This document shows, piece by piece, positions 22,833 to 33,714 of a DNA stretch of 64,000 nt. The translations under genes and the position numbers were made by a program. The notes beneath the pieces were generated by a model. That model was given only the letters and a program-made list of their open reading frames with translations. It made no database searches and was not told the origin of the DNA. The number at the start of each line of letters is the position of its first letter. Positions within the stretch are counted from its first letter, which is position 1. Origin of the DNA: Annulohypoxylon bovei var. microspora (taxonomy: Eukaryota > Ascomycota > Sordariomycetes > Xylariales > Hypoxylaceae); assembly GCA_022836615.1 (NCBI GenBank), contig MU405292.1:106689-170688 (forward strand), in the 5' to 3' direction.

Positions 22833-25075
22833 CTATTTCTGCTCCGAACCAAACCCATTCCCAGGATCCGTAGGGGTCTTGTCATCGGGCCTCGCCAAGC
22901 CCAGACAGCTGGCCATCTTGTAGAAGACGTCGACGTTGCCGTACACGCCGGCGAACAGCTCCTGGCACGGGCCCATGGCGAAGACCGCGACGTCGGTCAG
23001 CGAGTGCACGCCCGAGGACTCCGTGACCGACAGCGTGCCGTTGACCACGAACCCGTCGGGGCCGTCCTTGGCGTCGACGAACATGTCGGTCTTGTCGAAC
23101 CCGGGGGTGCTGCTCACGGCCTTGCGCGGCGACTTGTGCACCTTGAAGTCCTCGCGGCGGTCGGGGTTCGCGCTGAAGCCCTGCGCCAGCGTGTACCGCG
23201 GGTCCCAGTTGGCCGGGAAGTGGGGCCCGGTGCCGTAGGACACGCCGTCCGCGGCGACGGTGTACTGCGACAGGCCCGAGAGCTCGTAGGTGCCGACGGC
23301 GCCCCGCTTGGCGCGGTCGTCCGGCTGCGCGGCCAGGTACTGGGTGTCGACGCCGCCGTAGACGTCGAAGCCGTGGCCGTGGTCGGCGGTCACGAGCACG
23401 AGCGTGGACTCGAGCTCCCCGATGGCCTTGAGGTGGGCGACGGTGGCGCGCACGGTGTCGTCGAGCTCGAGCAGGTCGCCGAGCGCGCGGTCATAGTCCA
23501 GCGCGTGCATCTGCTTGTCGATCGACGCGCCCTCCGACATCAGGAAGAAGCCCTTGTCGCCGCCGCGCGCGTGCAGGATGTCGACCGCTTTCAGCGTCAT
23601 CTCCTTCAGGCCCGGCAGGTCGAGGGCAGGGTTCGTAGAGCCCTGGGGGTCGTTCTTGAAGGTGTTCAGGTTGTCCGTGAACACGTTGCGGTCGAGCCAG
23701 ACGGGGAAGTGCGACTGGCAGAAGATGCCGAGGGCCTTGCTGCTGTTGCCGAGCTCGAGGAGAGAAGTCTTATTCAGGCTGATATCGTAGCCCGCGTTCG
23801 CGAAGGCTTCGTAGTAGTCCTTGCCTTCGTAGCTGCCGGAGCCGGGATTGAATTGTTCGGCGCCACCTCCGAACCAGACATCCGGGCCGCCGTGGTTGGT
23901 CCAGGAGTAGTTGGTGACCGAGTTTAACCCCTGGTCGACGAGGGATCCGTAGGCGTAACGAGAGCGGCTGTGGCCAGTGAGGGCGATGGGAGTAGCATCG
24001 GAGATGGCTGCTGTCGAGACGGCTCCCCAGGCAGAATCCTAATATGATCAGCACAATTCACGTTCTGTAAATTTGGAGATAAGGGACTGTTCCATCTAGT
24101 ACTTACCCAAGTACGCTTCAAAATTTCGACGAGAGTTTCAACTTTCGGGTCATCGAAGAAATCGGCCGACGAATCAACGTAGACGCTTGAGGCTATTAGT
24201 CACTATCCAGACGCCAAATATTAAAGAATTCGATGTATGACTTACCCCATAGCATTGACCGTGCTCTTATGTCCACTGTAGAGAGCAGATGCGGAGTTGG
24301 CGCTATCAGTGATGAAGCTATCGATAGAATGGGTCTGAGGATGATCATTAGCTTACGACCTAGGAGATCGCGGAGACTCAGAGTCATACCATCTGATGCC
24401 CTAGCACGGGAAATTGATCCATCTGCAGCAGAGACTGGTATTTTCCGTTGATGCTCTTGTGACCGAGAAGACGAGCAGCCGTAATCATATTCGTCGTCAT
24501 ACCATCACCTATCCAACGTCAACATCGCACTCCTTTCTAACCATATAATCAACCATACCAATGAACAAAATCACGTTCTTAGCCCTCTTCTTCGTAGCCA
24601 AGGGCCGCACGACCCAGTTCGCCGTCGTCGTCTGGCCGTCGTAGTAGCTCAACGTAACGACATAGTTTCCCGGCTCGTAGATCGCGATCTTCCGGTAAAT
24701 CTTCGACGCGACATTGACCACAGACGGGGTCTCCGCGTCCTTGGCAAACAGGTCCTCGTACCACTTAAAATCCCACGTCTCGAGCTCGGGCTCGTCGACG
24801 GAGAAGAACTCCGCGACGCTCTTCGCCTCGCCGCCCTCCTTGGCGATCGTGACGGAGAACTTCTCGTCCGGCACGCCGTCGTTGAACGCTTCGGACCCGT
24901 TGACCGGAGCGTGGATCTCGAGGCGCAGGTCGAAGTACTGGCCCGGCAGAAAGTCCGACTGGTCGGGCGGCAGCACGCAGCCGAGGTCCGGACACGCGCC
25001 GAGCCGCTGGTAGGTCTGAGCGGCGGCGGCGGACAGCGACGCCGCTACCACTGCGAGAGAGCTGAATTTGCCCAT
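22833..25075 (-). CDS. Secreted alkaline phosphatase
   Basis: Alkaline phosphatase superfamily metallo-phosphomonoesterase of 669 aa, from five exons: 24559..25075, 24390..24508, 24246..24334, 24107..24185 and 22833..24038. All junctions are GT-AG and in phase. A signal peptide (MGKFSSLAVVAASLSAAAAQ) supports export, so I start at 25075; an in-frame upstream ATG at 25141 would add 22 residues ahead of the signal. An N-terminal beta-rich extension of about 150 residues precedes the catalytic domain. Active-site features seen are VILFIGDGM (metal Asp), SFITDSANSASALYSGHKS (nucleophile Ser near residue 223), SEGASIDKQMHALD (metal ligands), TADHGHGFDVYG (Asp-His) and SGVHSLTDVAVFAMGP (His). It would release phosphate from external phosphomonoesters. 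Exon 5 is strongly GC-rich compared with its surroundings. Confidence 0.95.
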
Positions 25076-26354
25076 GTTGACTCTCGAATAGATCCGCGAA
25101 GACAACGTCAGTGCGACAGAGACACGGATACAAACCCGCATGTCTCGAGGCTGGGAGGCGCGGGCATTATATACCTAGCATAAGCCAAGGCCAGCCCGCA
25201 GCTTAGCTACACCGCGACGCACGCGTCTGGCTGAGCTATGCTGGCGCCCATCCTGCAACGGAAGGTCGTCGAGCCTTGGCCGTCCTTAGGTGCGCGAGTT
25301 CCGCAGCGCTGAGATCTTGGCGGTGGAGGGAACCGGGTTGTAATTGGTTATCTATAGTGCTGAAATCTCCGGTCGTAGGACGATAGCAGCGGCCGCGCAG
25401 GAATCATAGAGATTGCTCGCTGCACGTGTACGGTTAGCATGAGTCTCGGCGACGACGATAGCTTGACCGAGCATGATTTCTAGGTCGGACTGATGTTTGC
25501 TATGGTTCCTGGTTCCTGGATCTTGGAAGTAGGTATATCTGCTACTGCTCGTGTGCTTGGTGATCCCCGAAAGCTAGTGGTGAGCTTGGTTGGGTAGTGT
25601 GGAACATAGCATCGACTCTTCTCATTGTTTATGATTGGTAACATAGTATATCAGTTAATATGTTCTACTGCTACATACCATATTAGAATACGACAGAAAT
25701 TTTCTCAGCTGGTAGGGCGAATAAGCAATGATTCTAGATATGTTCTTTGAAGTCTGAGACTTGGAAGATGAATGTGGGGATATGATGGGGGATATGATAT
25801 CTCGACAAGGGTCTAAAAACGTGGGTTGAGTTGGCCATTATGATTGGCTCTAGCTTCTGATCGAGGAGATCTGGATTATCCCGGCTGACCGGGTTTTAAA
25901 TTGTAGACACGTGCTGACATGGAATGGGAAAGAAGAGATAAATAAATGTTTTTCAACATCATATTAACCCGAGAATCGAACTGCAGACCTACAGAACGCC
26001 CTGTTGAGAGGTTTGAAGGCTGTGGCTAACTACCTAGTAGTAGAATATAACTTAGGCTTCGTTTGATATACTAAATAGTAGCAACTATCTCATAAGGCCC
26101 ATTGCGCGGATCATGATTTTCGTAGGACTTCACATATTTCTACCGGTGTACGGTTGATGATTGCGCTTTATGTTGTTTTGGCCTGTGGTCAAAGATATGG
26201 AGGCCCGTTCGTACAACTGTGCATTTTCAATTTTCAATTTTTTTTTTTACCTAAAAGGGTAAGGTGTATCCTAGCCGCGCGAAATTTATCTACTTTAAAT
26301 TTAAAAAAAGAATACTTAAATAATATACGGATATTTATATAACGAAAAGATGTT

Positions 26355-26410
26355 ATTAAATATATATATATACGTATAAATATATGTATATATGTATAGA
26401 TATGTATGAA
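26355..26410. repeat. TA-rich microsatellite
   Basis: Imperfect alternation of TATATA, TACGTA and TATGTA units over about 55 bp. Confidence 0.75.
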
Positions 26411-26820
26411 AACGCGAGGCCACCCGTTCGGATGATATAATATCCCGAGTTTAACCGGAGGTTTATGGTTCGATTCTTCGATCACCCATTTTTTTTTCTT
26501 TTATCCGACGAAAAAACCACCAGTTTAACCACCCATTAAGCCACCTTTTCAAGATTGCTTAATCACCCAGATTAAGGGTCTTTTTTACGTGTGTTGAATT
26601 GAAAGGAATCAATTAAATAATCACTTTTACCACCCACCTGGTCCATGCGCGAGAGCCAGCTTTTAAAAAGGTGAAAATTAGACCCACCCCTAAAACGATG
26701 CACCCAATCAATCGTTATGGACGTACCGGCCTTTTAGGAGATAACGGGTTTTACAAAACCGGATTATCGCGATAAGAGATTTTGATAAGGACCAAGCTCG
26801 GGTAAACCTAAGCCGGCTTT

Positions 26821-27290
26821 TTGATTGGTTCAAATTCCTATCGATACGCACGGACCATCTGAGAGTACTTTTCTACCCATACAAATTCGTATTAATAATG
26901 TAACCTTTAATTATATACTTCCTTACATTCGCACCCGAATAACTTTACCAATATTAAGTTCAACGTATTTGAATTTAAATCAATGGATAGCTAATTCAAA
27001 AGTAAACCAAATGATACAGGTTGCACTACGTATATACTAATATTGATATAAATATACGAAGAAATATATAAGGTATCAAGGTGTTGAAGCGTTTCGGGGG
27101 GTCACGTGCAACCGGTCGCAACAACAACAACACTGGGAGCGGCGATACAACAGCTTATTTCGCATAAGATATAGCATGCAACTTATTGAAACTTATATCT
27201 TTAGAATTGCCTAATTGAGAGCTATAAGAAGATCTATTTTATCTTAAATTTAACCTGTTGGAAGGAAAGTTATTTGAGTTTTAAACCAAA
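26821..27290 (+). repeat. Dispersed repeat, copy A (diverged, right end lost)
   Basis: It shares several colinear blocks, in the same order, with 42276-42770. These are TTGATTGGTT...CTATCGATACGC (26821-26849), CGAATAACTTTACC near 26936, the GGTGTTGAAGC...TCACGTGCAACCGG block at 27080-27114, and ATTGCCTAATTGAGAGCTAT at 27206-27225. Copy A has a recognisable left end, but not the inverted right arm that copy B has. Confidence 0.75.
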
Positions 27291-27838
27291 GGTATCATGT
27301 ATATAAATACTAGCCCTGATTTAACAAATCTCTATTCATTTATCCGTACAATTAAATCCAAGTACTCTTTTATTGATTTCTAAGTACATACCCATGTACT
27401 CCTTACCCTATTAGGCATAGCCTCTTCCATTTTCCAAAACTCAAAACGTTTTGTTGCACAGTTGTACGAACAGGCCTCCATAGTCAAAGACACAGTTGTG
27501 GGGAGTATTCGGGAGCAGCCGCCCTTGCAGCGAGATGCAATAAGCCAATGGCAACGCTTGCTCCGTGCATGCAGATCGTCACCTTGATCCCAATCCACCG
27601 GGAACAGCAAGCATTCTATGATTGCACGTCAAGGAATAGGGTATCATTGGGTGTTTGGGTGTTGATTTGACGGCTGGATAGCTCCACATATCGAGCTCAT
27701 GAAATATCGAACGATCTCGCCATTCAGACATCGTTTGCTTTAAATTTGGTCGAGCAATGTGCCGGGTCGTGGAACTATATGACACGCTGAATGCGGCGGG
27801 ATGTCTAGTCATTGCGTAGAGTTGTCAATGTCAATAGT

Positions 27839-29379
27839 TCAGCGATCTATTTCAGCGAAGCCTTTCTTATCTAGGTCTTCAGCGTCAGCGTTAGGATCGG
27901 GAACGACTGGAGTCTCTTTCCCTTCAGCAGTGGCACCCGTCACAGCAAGTCCTGCCATTTCTCCAGCTAGCGCTGGATCTTCAGTTCCACCTTCGCCATA
28001 TTTCTCCCATGCTGGAGGATTCATCTTTGACTGCGTTCCATCAGTTTTGAAGTGATATCCTCGAGCCCGCGGCCGTTCTCCGGTGCCCCTCGGAAGCTCG
28101 AATTCGTATGTCTTGTAAAAGGCTTCGCAGTCCCGTTCGAATGTCGAAGGTTCTGCGGTAAGTGTAGCTCGGATTCCCTTGAAGAAATCATCCAAGACAT
28201 GGTGGTTATGAATTTGAAGAAGTGTCCACCCAAGCATTTCCTTGGCATTCAGTAGATGTTGGAGATACGCGCGGTGGTGTTTGGTACAGGCGTAACATTC
28301 ACACCCATCTATTAGCGGGTTTAATGAAGCCTGATGGTCTTGCGACCACATATCTATCCCCATTGGATGTAAACCTGAAGCTGAGGGTGCGGGCGGTGGA
28401 AATGAGAAAATCAGGGCGATTCCAGCATCCGAGGTGGTGTTAATGAATGGCACCGTGAAAACGTCGAGTCCTAGGCGGATTTGCCGGAGAATTTCATGTG
28501 GTGAGGTGATGAAGTCCATAGAAAGTCGCGGCAACGGATTTAAAGAACTGTGTCCGATTAAGTCGGGAAAAATACCTGCATCGTACACTGCTAGGCCAGA
28601 CAGATGTTCGATATAGTCCTGCGATAGACGACTTATATACTCCCACTGCATTGGATAAGATACCGGCAGTAATGGGGCAAATACACCGCACTTCATCGTC
28701 TCGTCGCTGTCCTCAGCATTTCTCAACTTGATGAATTCGGCCAACCAATCTTCCGTCCGTTCCGCCATTCGAAGCTGTCGCTTCGGATGTGGAAGCTTCT
28801 CCCCAATATGCGAGTTACCAAACGTCAAGTCGGCCAGAGGAATGGCTATGTCTGGTTGCAGTCTTTTGACGGCACGATAATATTCCTTGTTCTTCAGCTG
28901 CTGGAAGCCCGTCGAAGTGTAAATGGAAATATAGTCCTTCCCGTTGCCCATAGGGGCGATCACTGCCGGATGCCGACGAGCGCCAAGCACTGTGGCTACC
29001 GGTGTAGGCGTGGCAGTATATGAATGTATAGTCTCCTTCCCGTCTGATTCGGGTGTGTTATAGATAGCGGGAACGACTCTCTTCTGAGACTTTTCTACGA
29101 CTGAGTGACGTGTTAAATTGGTGAGAGGTAAGAAACCAGATGACCTTCTCACTCACAATCTTCCAGAGCCATATATGAGCCGTTGAGTTCGGTATGTTTG
29201 GCAATGACATCTGGGGTCATATGCGGGATAGCTCCTCGTGATGTGAGACCGAGAAAATTGGGCGTATCTATTGTCTTCCGTTTTGGAAGGGCCAGGCGGC
29301 CAACTCTGGGTCCTCGTCCATCGACTGAAATGCTCTTTAACACATTGAACATAACGTGTTCAGGCGATGAGTCAGTCAT
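27839..29379 (-). CDS. QTRT2: Queuine tRNA-ribosyltransferase accessory subunit 2
   Basis: Non-catalytic subunit that pairs with QTRT1 to exchange guanine-34 for queuine in tRNAs with GUN anticodons (His, Tyr, Asn, Asp). Exons are 29157..29379 and 27839..29100. The 56-nt intron with donor GTGAGT joins GSYMALED to FVEKSQKR in phase; the product is 494 aa. The TGT-fold is evident from GRLALPKRKTIDTPNFLGLTSRGAIPHMTPDVI. The C-terminal zinc site is intact: CECYACTKHHRAYLQHLL with a later HNHH. The residues that make catalytic TGT active are replaced, as normal for this subunit. The enzyme's presence implies queuosine salvage in this fungus, which budding yeast lacks. Its catalytic partner is not in the window. 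Confidence 0.93.
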
Positions 29380-30194
29380 ACTTAGATGTCGTATTCCGGG
29401 TTGAGACTTTAAGTCGTTATATATAGTTAAGAAACATGTATGTCGCTAAATGGTAGACTTTTATACTTGAAGGAGAATGACAAGTATTTCAAGTATAAAA
29501 ATTTACTTCATGGTTTTTCTGTTCGTTGTGATAGTGTGATTTTAGTAAGTTTTCATATGTAAGGCGTCGAGATTGATACCTATGCTATTCTCACCCCTGG
29601 CGTCAATGAATAAAAGAATGATGATGATCGATAACGATAGGTAGCGATCAGGAACTTAGAAATGCCGTATTCCGAAGAAGCGACCCGTTGTGATCCACTT
29701 GTCCCTGCCGGGGAAAACAAGGAAACAAGGGGAGACCAATGGTTATCGATCACCATCCCACCTGCCCAATCGCCTGGGTATGACAAGACCAGGGTCCACC
29801 CAGTCTCCAGCCTGTGCCTAACTGTTTCGCGTCTCGGCGTTCTCGATCCCTCCCACCTCCCACGTACAACCTTTGGTCACAAGCCTCCATTCATTCTTCT
29901 TATTCCCAACACCTCTGCTGCGCAACACCAAATTTCGAAGGCTGAGCGGGTTCTCGGTCTGTGTCCTTACCTGATCGCGTAACCCAAGATTTAAGTCCCA
30001 TGTATTCCTTAACATCTAAATTGTTATAGACATCAATAGGATTGTCTATCTCTTTGTAAACCTGTGGGTCAAGTATATTGTATTATCTCTCAGCCTTCGA
30101 ATGTAAGCTAGATCTTCGACCTCTCTCCGTGCGAAGTTGTAAATGATTCTGGCGGTCACTAATATATACGCGATGCAATTTATAGTTCCATATC
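29380..30194. promoter_or_regulatory. Divergent promoter region (QTRT2 / LCCL gene)
   Basis: These 815 bp lie between two divergent starts and must hold both promoters. Short runs of AAGTATAAAAAT type occur near 29490-29500. No known regulatory site stands out. Confidence 0.4.
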
Positions 30195-32174
30195 ATGAGT
30201 AGCAATCAGTTAGAACCTCGTTCAGTCTCTCCTGACATTGAACAGCAACGGCAGCGTAACGCTTCCCCGGCACATCCGGACGATCCGCTCGGCGGCCCGG
30301 AGCACCTCGAATTTAACGAAGACGACGACGACCCGCCAACCCCGCGCTTTATGCAAGACGAAGGAGCTTGGAAGAAGTGGAAATGGGTTCCGTATCCGAT
30401 CCGGAAGTATGGGAAGATTACGTTTAAGTGGATGAGAGGTCCCCAGAACCCTAAGGTCTGGAAGATTGAACCTCTCTTCCCAATCGTCCAGCATGCGCCG
30501 CTTCGTCTTCTCGACAAGTTTCTCCCGAACAGGAAGCACCAGATACTGCTATACATGGGCTACGTCGCAGTATGGATCATCACCTTCGTTCTCGTCATCT
30601 GGCGAGGCCAGGTTGCCTCTGAAGTTGCGACTTACGGCATGCCGACGGATATAGGATGTGGTGTGGCATATTGGTCTCGCAATAACGGATGCGGTATCGA
30701 CGGCGTTAATTGTAGACCGTTCAACTCTAGTGCCTTCGCCTTTCGCTGCCCGTCGAATTGCGCCAGCTACCGAGTCCTCAACCCTCGAGCGGTGGGGGCC
30801 CAGGAGGTAGTCTATGCTCCGTTGGTCGTTGGAGGACCTCCAGATCTCGCCAACGAGGAGAATCCTGTTTACCGGGGTGACTCCTTCATCTGCGGAGCCG
30901 CCGTCCATTCCGGTGTCATCTCTAACTCCCAAGGCGGTTGCGGCGTCGTGTCTTTGATAGGGCAGCAGCAGAATTTCGTCAGCACAGACCGAAATGGCAT
31001 CGACAGCATCGGCTTCGACTCCTACTTCCCGCTGTCGATTACCTTCCAACAGGGGATCGAATGTAAAGCGAAAGATGTCAGATGGTCACTGTTGGCAGTT
31101 TCTGTGGTTTTTACTTCCGTTTTATCGCTATTTACTGCGTCGTCGTCGGTATTTTTCTTCACGATTTTTGTCGGAATCTTTTGGCAGGTGGGCATGGCTT
31201 CTGATCCGCCGACCTACTCGTCAATTACCGCTCTATTTTCCGATATTTTAGGTAAATTTCTCCCTGCCATGTTCTGCGCCTGGGTATTTTACGACAAAAT
31301 GGGTGTACGGCGAACATTGCATGGCCTCACAGCTCAAGTTGAAAAGACCGTTCTGTGGCTTGGTGGCTGTTGGGTTGGGGCACTTACCAATTACACCTTT
31401 GACTTCATCCCTATCCAGCGCCTGACCGCACACGATCTTGCCCAGCAACCTGGTGCGAAAGCAGCGCTTTCCATAATTATCATTGTGATATTTTGCATCG
31501 TTGTCGGTCAGATCTGGGCTATCCGGCAAGAAGGGAAATTGATACGCTACCTCCAACTCTACGCCCTGTTCCTCGCCGGGATTGTCATCTGCCTTGTGCT
31601 ACCCGGCCTCAACTTGCGAATTCATCATTACGTCCTTGCATTGCTCCTTGTGCCAGGGACAAGCATACAAACAAGACCATCACTACTCTATCAAGGGATC
31701 TTGATGGGGTTCTTCATCAACGGCATTGCTCGTTGGGGCTTTGACGCAGTTCTACAGACGTCAAGTGATTTGCAGGGCGACGCTCAACTGGGCTCGCCTC
31801 TTCCTGCTATCCTCACACCTGTCATCAACACGACTCTCTCAGCTCTCTCATCCATCACGTTTACGTGGCAAGACTCACCAGGAGTTCGATATGATGGTAT
31901 TAGCGTGTTAGTCAACGACGTCGAGAGATACCGTGCATTCTGGGGCGACGAGGGTTCAGACCATTTCACCTGGACTCGCGATAATGTCTCGAGCTATAAC
32001 GAGTACTTCCGATTTGGTTTCATGTCTGGCACGGACAGCGGAGACTATACCAAAGCCGGTATCTGGGACAAGGACCTTAATTGGACGACTCCCGAAGCAG
32101 GCCCTTCAAGAATTAAGGCTCGGGCTCTGGATGCGCATGAGGCGGAGCAAGTGCCGCGCTCAGTATGGAAATGA
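30195..32174 (+). CDS. LCCL-domain multi-span membrane protein
   Basis: Single-exon, 659 aa. Residues 1-55 are polar and acidic (EDDDDPPTPRF). A transmembrane helix at about 117-137 (LLYMGYVAVWIITFVLVIW) is followed by a Cys-rich LCCL-type domain at about 150-285. Its hallmarks are IGCGVAYWSRNNGCGIDGVNC, FRCPSNC, VYRGDSFICGAAVHSGVI and GGCGVVSL. Six or more further helices follow, ending with GILMGFFINGIARWGFD, and then a soluble C-terminal tail. This architecture (N-terminal span, lumenal LCCL domain, multi-span C-terminal half) is a known fungal family of unknown function, probably in the endomembrane system. The LCCL domain may bind lipid or glycan ligands. The start context and length fit the family. 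Confidence 0.92.
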   Translation: MSSNQLEPRSVSPDIEQQRQRNASPAHPDDPLGGPEHLEFNEDDDDPPTPRFMQDEGAWKKWKWVPYPIRKYGKITFKWMRGPQNPKVWKIEPLFPIVQHAPLRLLDKFLPNRKHQILLYMGYVAVWIITFVLVIWRGQVASEVATYGMPTDIGCGVAYWSRNNGCGIDGVNCRPFNSSAFAFRCPSNCASYRVLNPRAVGAQEVVYAPLVVGGPPDLANEENPVYRGDSFICGAAVHSGVISNSQGGCGVVSLIGQQQNFVSTDRNGIDSIGFDSYFPLSITFQQGIECKAKDVRWSLLAVSVVFTSVLSLFTASSSVFFFTIFVGIFWQVGMASDPPTYSSITALFSDILGKFLPAMFCAWVFYDKMGVRRTLHGLTAQVEKTVLWLGGCWVGALTNYTFDFIPIQRLTAHDLAQQPGAKAALSIIIIVIFCIVVGQIWAIRQEGKLIRYLQLYALFLAGIVICLVLPGLNLRIHHYVLALLLVPGTSIQTRPSLLYQGILMGFFINGIARWGFDAVLQTSSDLQGDAQLGSPLPAILTPVINTTLSALSSITFTWQDSPGVRYDGISVLVNDVERYRAFWGDEGSDHFTWTRDNVSSYNEYFRFGFMSGTDSGDYTKAGIWDKDLNWTTPEAGPSRIKARALDAHEAEQVPRSVWK

Positions 32175-32443
32175 ATGATGATAGCGTTACGACCGGTATA
32201 TCAATATTAGCGATGAAATCTCATGTAACATATTTACCCCGTTGTGAAGCGTCCATGTATGAAGCGAAATTGGAATTATGTAAGCGACTCGGCTATTGTA
32301 AGGTACTGATTATGTTGTATTAGACAGGCTATCATATGGCTTCTGCTGGAACTCTGTAGATCACATCTACTGTCAAATAAGAACGTTCCTCCAAGCCATT
32401 GCGTCTACACAGACCGTGAGGTATTCTCAACCCATCGCTCATT

Positions 32444-33012
32444 TCATTCGCAGGTCTTAACCACATAATTTACGGTCTGGTTCCCCGTCGCCGGAACTTT
32501 TGGTTTGAAGTCGAGATAGACGAGCTGTTACACCACCACCAGGTACCATTAGCAAACATAAACCTCAACTTTTCCCCCTCTCCTTGGAACTCATAGGCGA
32601 CTTACCTCCCCCAAATCCGGTGTCCACTTCCCATCGGTATCCCGATAAAATACCAGCTCTCCTGACCCGGCATCCCGCACCTCGGCCGTGGTGTGCGTGA
32701 GCGCGCCTTCGGTCTTCCACTCGAAGCGGTAGCACGTCGACTTCACGACGATGAATGGCGCCGAACACCGCGATTGGCCGTCGGCGTCTTTGCACCGCTC
32801 TACTGCGTAGTCGAGGACTGAGCCTGAGGCTATGGTGCGGGCTGTGCATAGTACAAACGAGTTAGTCGGGGTTATGAGAGGTAAGGCTGTGGGTGTTGGG
32901 GGGTTGATAGGTGTTGCGGTGAGATGGGTTAATAGGTAGACTTACGACCCTTGAGGCTGCCGGTTAGAGCGAGTCCTGCTGTTAGTACGCTTTGCGCTGA
33001 GGGGATGTACAT
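32444..33012 (-). CDS. Small secreted cysteine-containing protein (effector-like)
   Basis: Not obvious from open frames, because it is split into exons 32946..33012, 32606..32841 and 32444..32524. All three have good GTAAGT donors and CAG acceptors in matching phase, giving 127 aa. It starts MYIPSAQSVLTAGLALTGSLKG, a weak but plausible signal peptide. The mature part has four Cys (VERC, QSRC, STCYRFEW, VVKTCE), enough for two disulphides, and a beta-rich look (GELVFYRDTDGKWTPDLGE-LVYLDFKP). I do not recognise a family. Secretion plus small size plus paired Cys is the usual description of a fungal effector-like or wall protein; that label is an inference. Confidence 0.72.
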
Positions 33013-33714
33013 GGCTAAGTTGATGATTTACGAATTCGGTTATGATGAGAGTTAGATTCTTGATAGTTGAACTCTCCTATTGGATATGAGTTTGTTTATA
33101 AACGACCATTTATTTGTTTAAGCTCTACGTAATCGAAGCGTCATCGAACCCTTAAGTCCGCGACAGTTTATCGCAAATTGGATTCAGGGATGTATCAGGT
33201 ACATCACCTAGGTACATAATGCCCTAGGTTAGGTGAGTCATACACCCATTACTTTGGTTGTGTACCTAAGTACACCGAAGAACTACCTAAAGCTTCAAAT
33301 TTACCCCCTTTTATTTGGCGACATTCTAGAAACATTAAAATTTGATTGAAATTGTTTGATACAAGGGATTTAATCTTGGGAAGCAGGCTTCTACGAGATT
33401 ATGTAAATGTAGGTATCTAGAATGCATGTTCTTCCAGTTTCAAAGCCACCAAATTAGTTCCAATGGGAAGCGGTTTGGTCCTATACCCCGGTAAGTATGC
33501 AGTGTAACCAATTCTGTTACAGGACATTGGCATATACGACAAGCCGCATAAATCTTTCTTCACCATCACCCCCAAGGTATTGGAACGTCAGGCAGACAGA
33601 AATTTCCAACATTTCATTGTAGTCAACTACTTCTATCAGAAAAGTCCTTGAAGGACTTACCTAAGTACTCAAGTTTGTATAGCAAACCGTTGATAGGTGC
33701 TCATTCATGTGGCC
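33013..33714. promoter_or_regulatory. Divergent spacer before the NACHT gene
   Basis: The spacer lies between the divergent small secreted protein and the NACHT gene. It contains CACCTAGGTAC at 33205-33215 and related TAGGTA words. No gene is seen. Confidence 0.4.

Larger units (their letters stand above)
25076..27838. other. AT-rich spacer with repeat remnants
   Basis: No gene is supported in 2.8 kb. The left 1 kb is of ordinary composition. From about 26220 to 27370 it turns very AT-rich and contains a TA-rich microsatellite (26355-26410) and copy A of a dispersed repeat. No transposase frame survives. Confidence 0.5.

Noticed and set aside
23004..23927. Long plus-strand frame (307 codons) opposite the alkaline phosphatase
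   Set aside because: It is antisense to a strongly GC-rich, well-conserved exon; its Val/Ala/Arg-rich content is the mirror of GC-biased third positions.
25960..26010. Reverse-strand GTTCGATTC motif resembling a tRNA 3' half
   Set aside because: The putative T-stem and anticodon stem do not pair; no terminator.
26470..26500. GGTTCGATTC followed by a T-run, resembling a tRNA T-arm and pol III terminator
   Set aside because: The bases on either side cannot pair as a T-stem and no A box lies at the proper distance.
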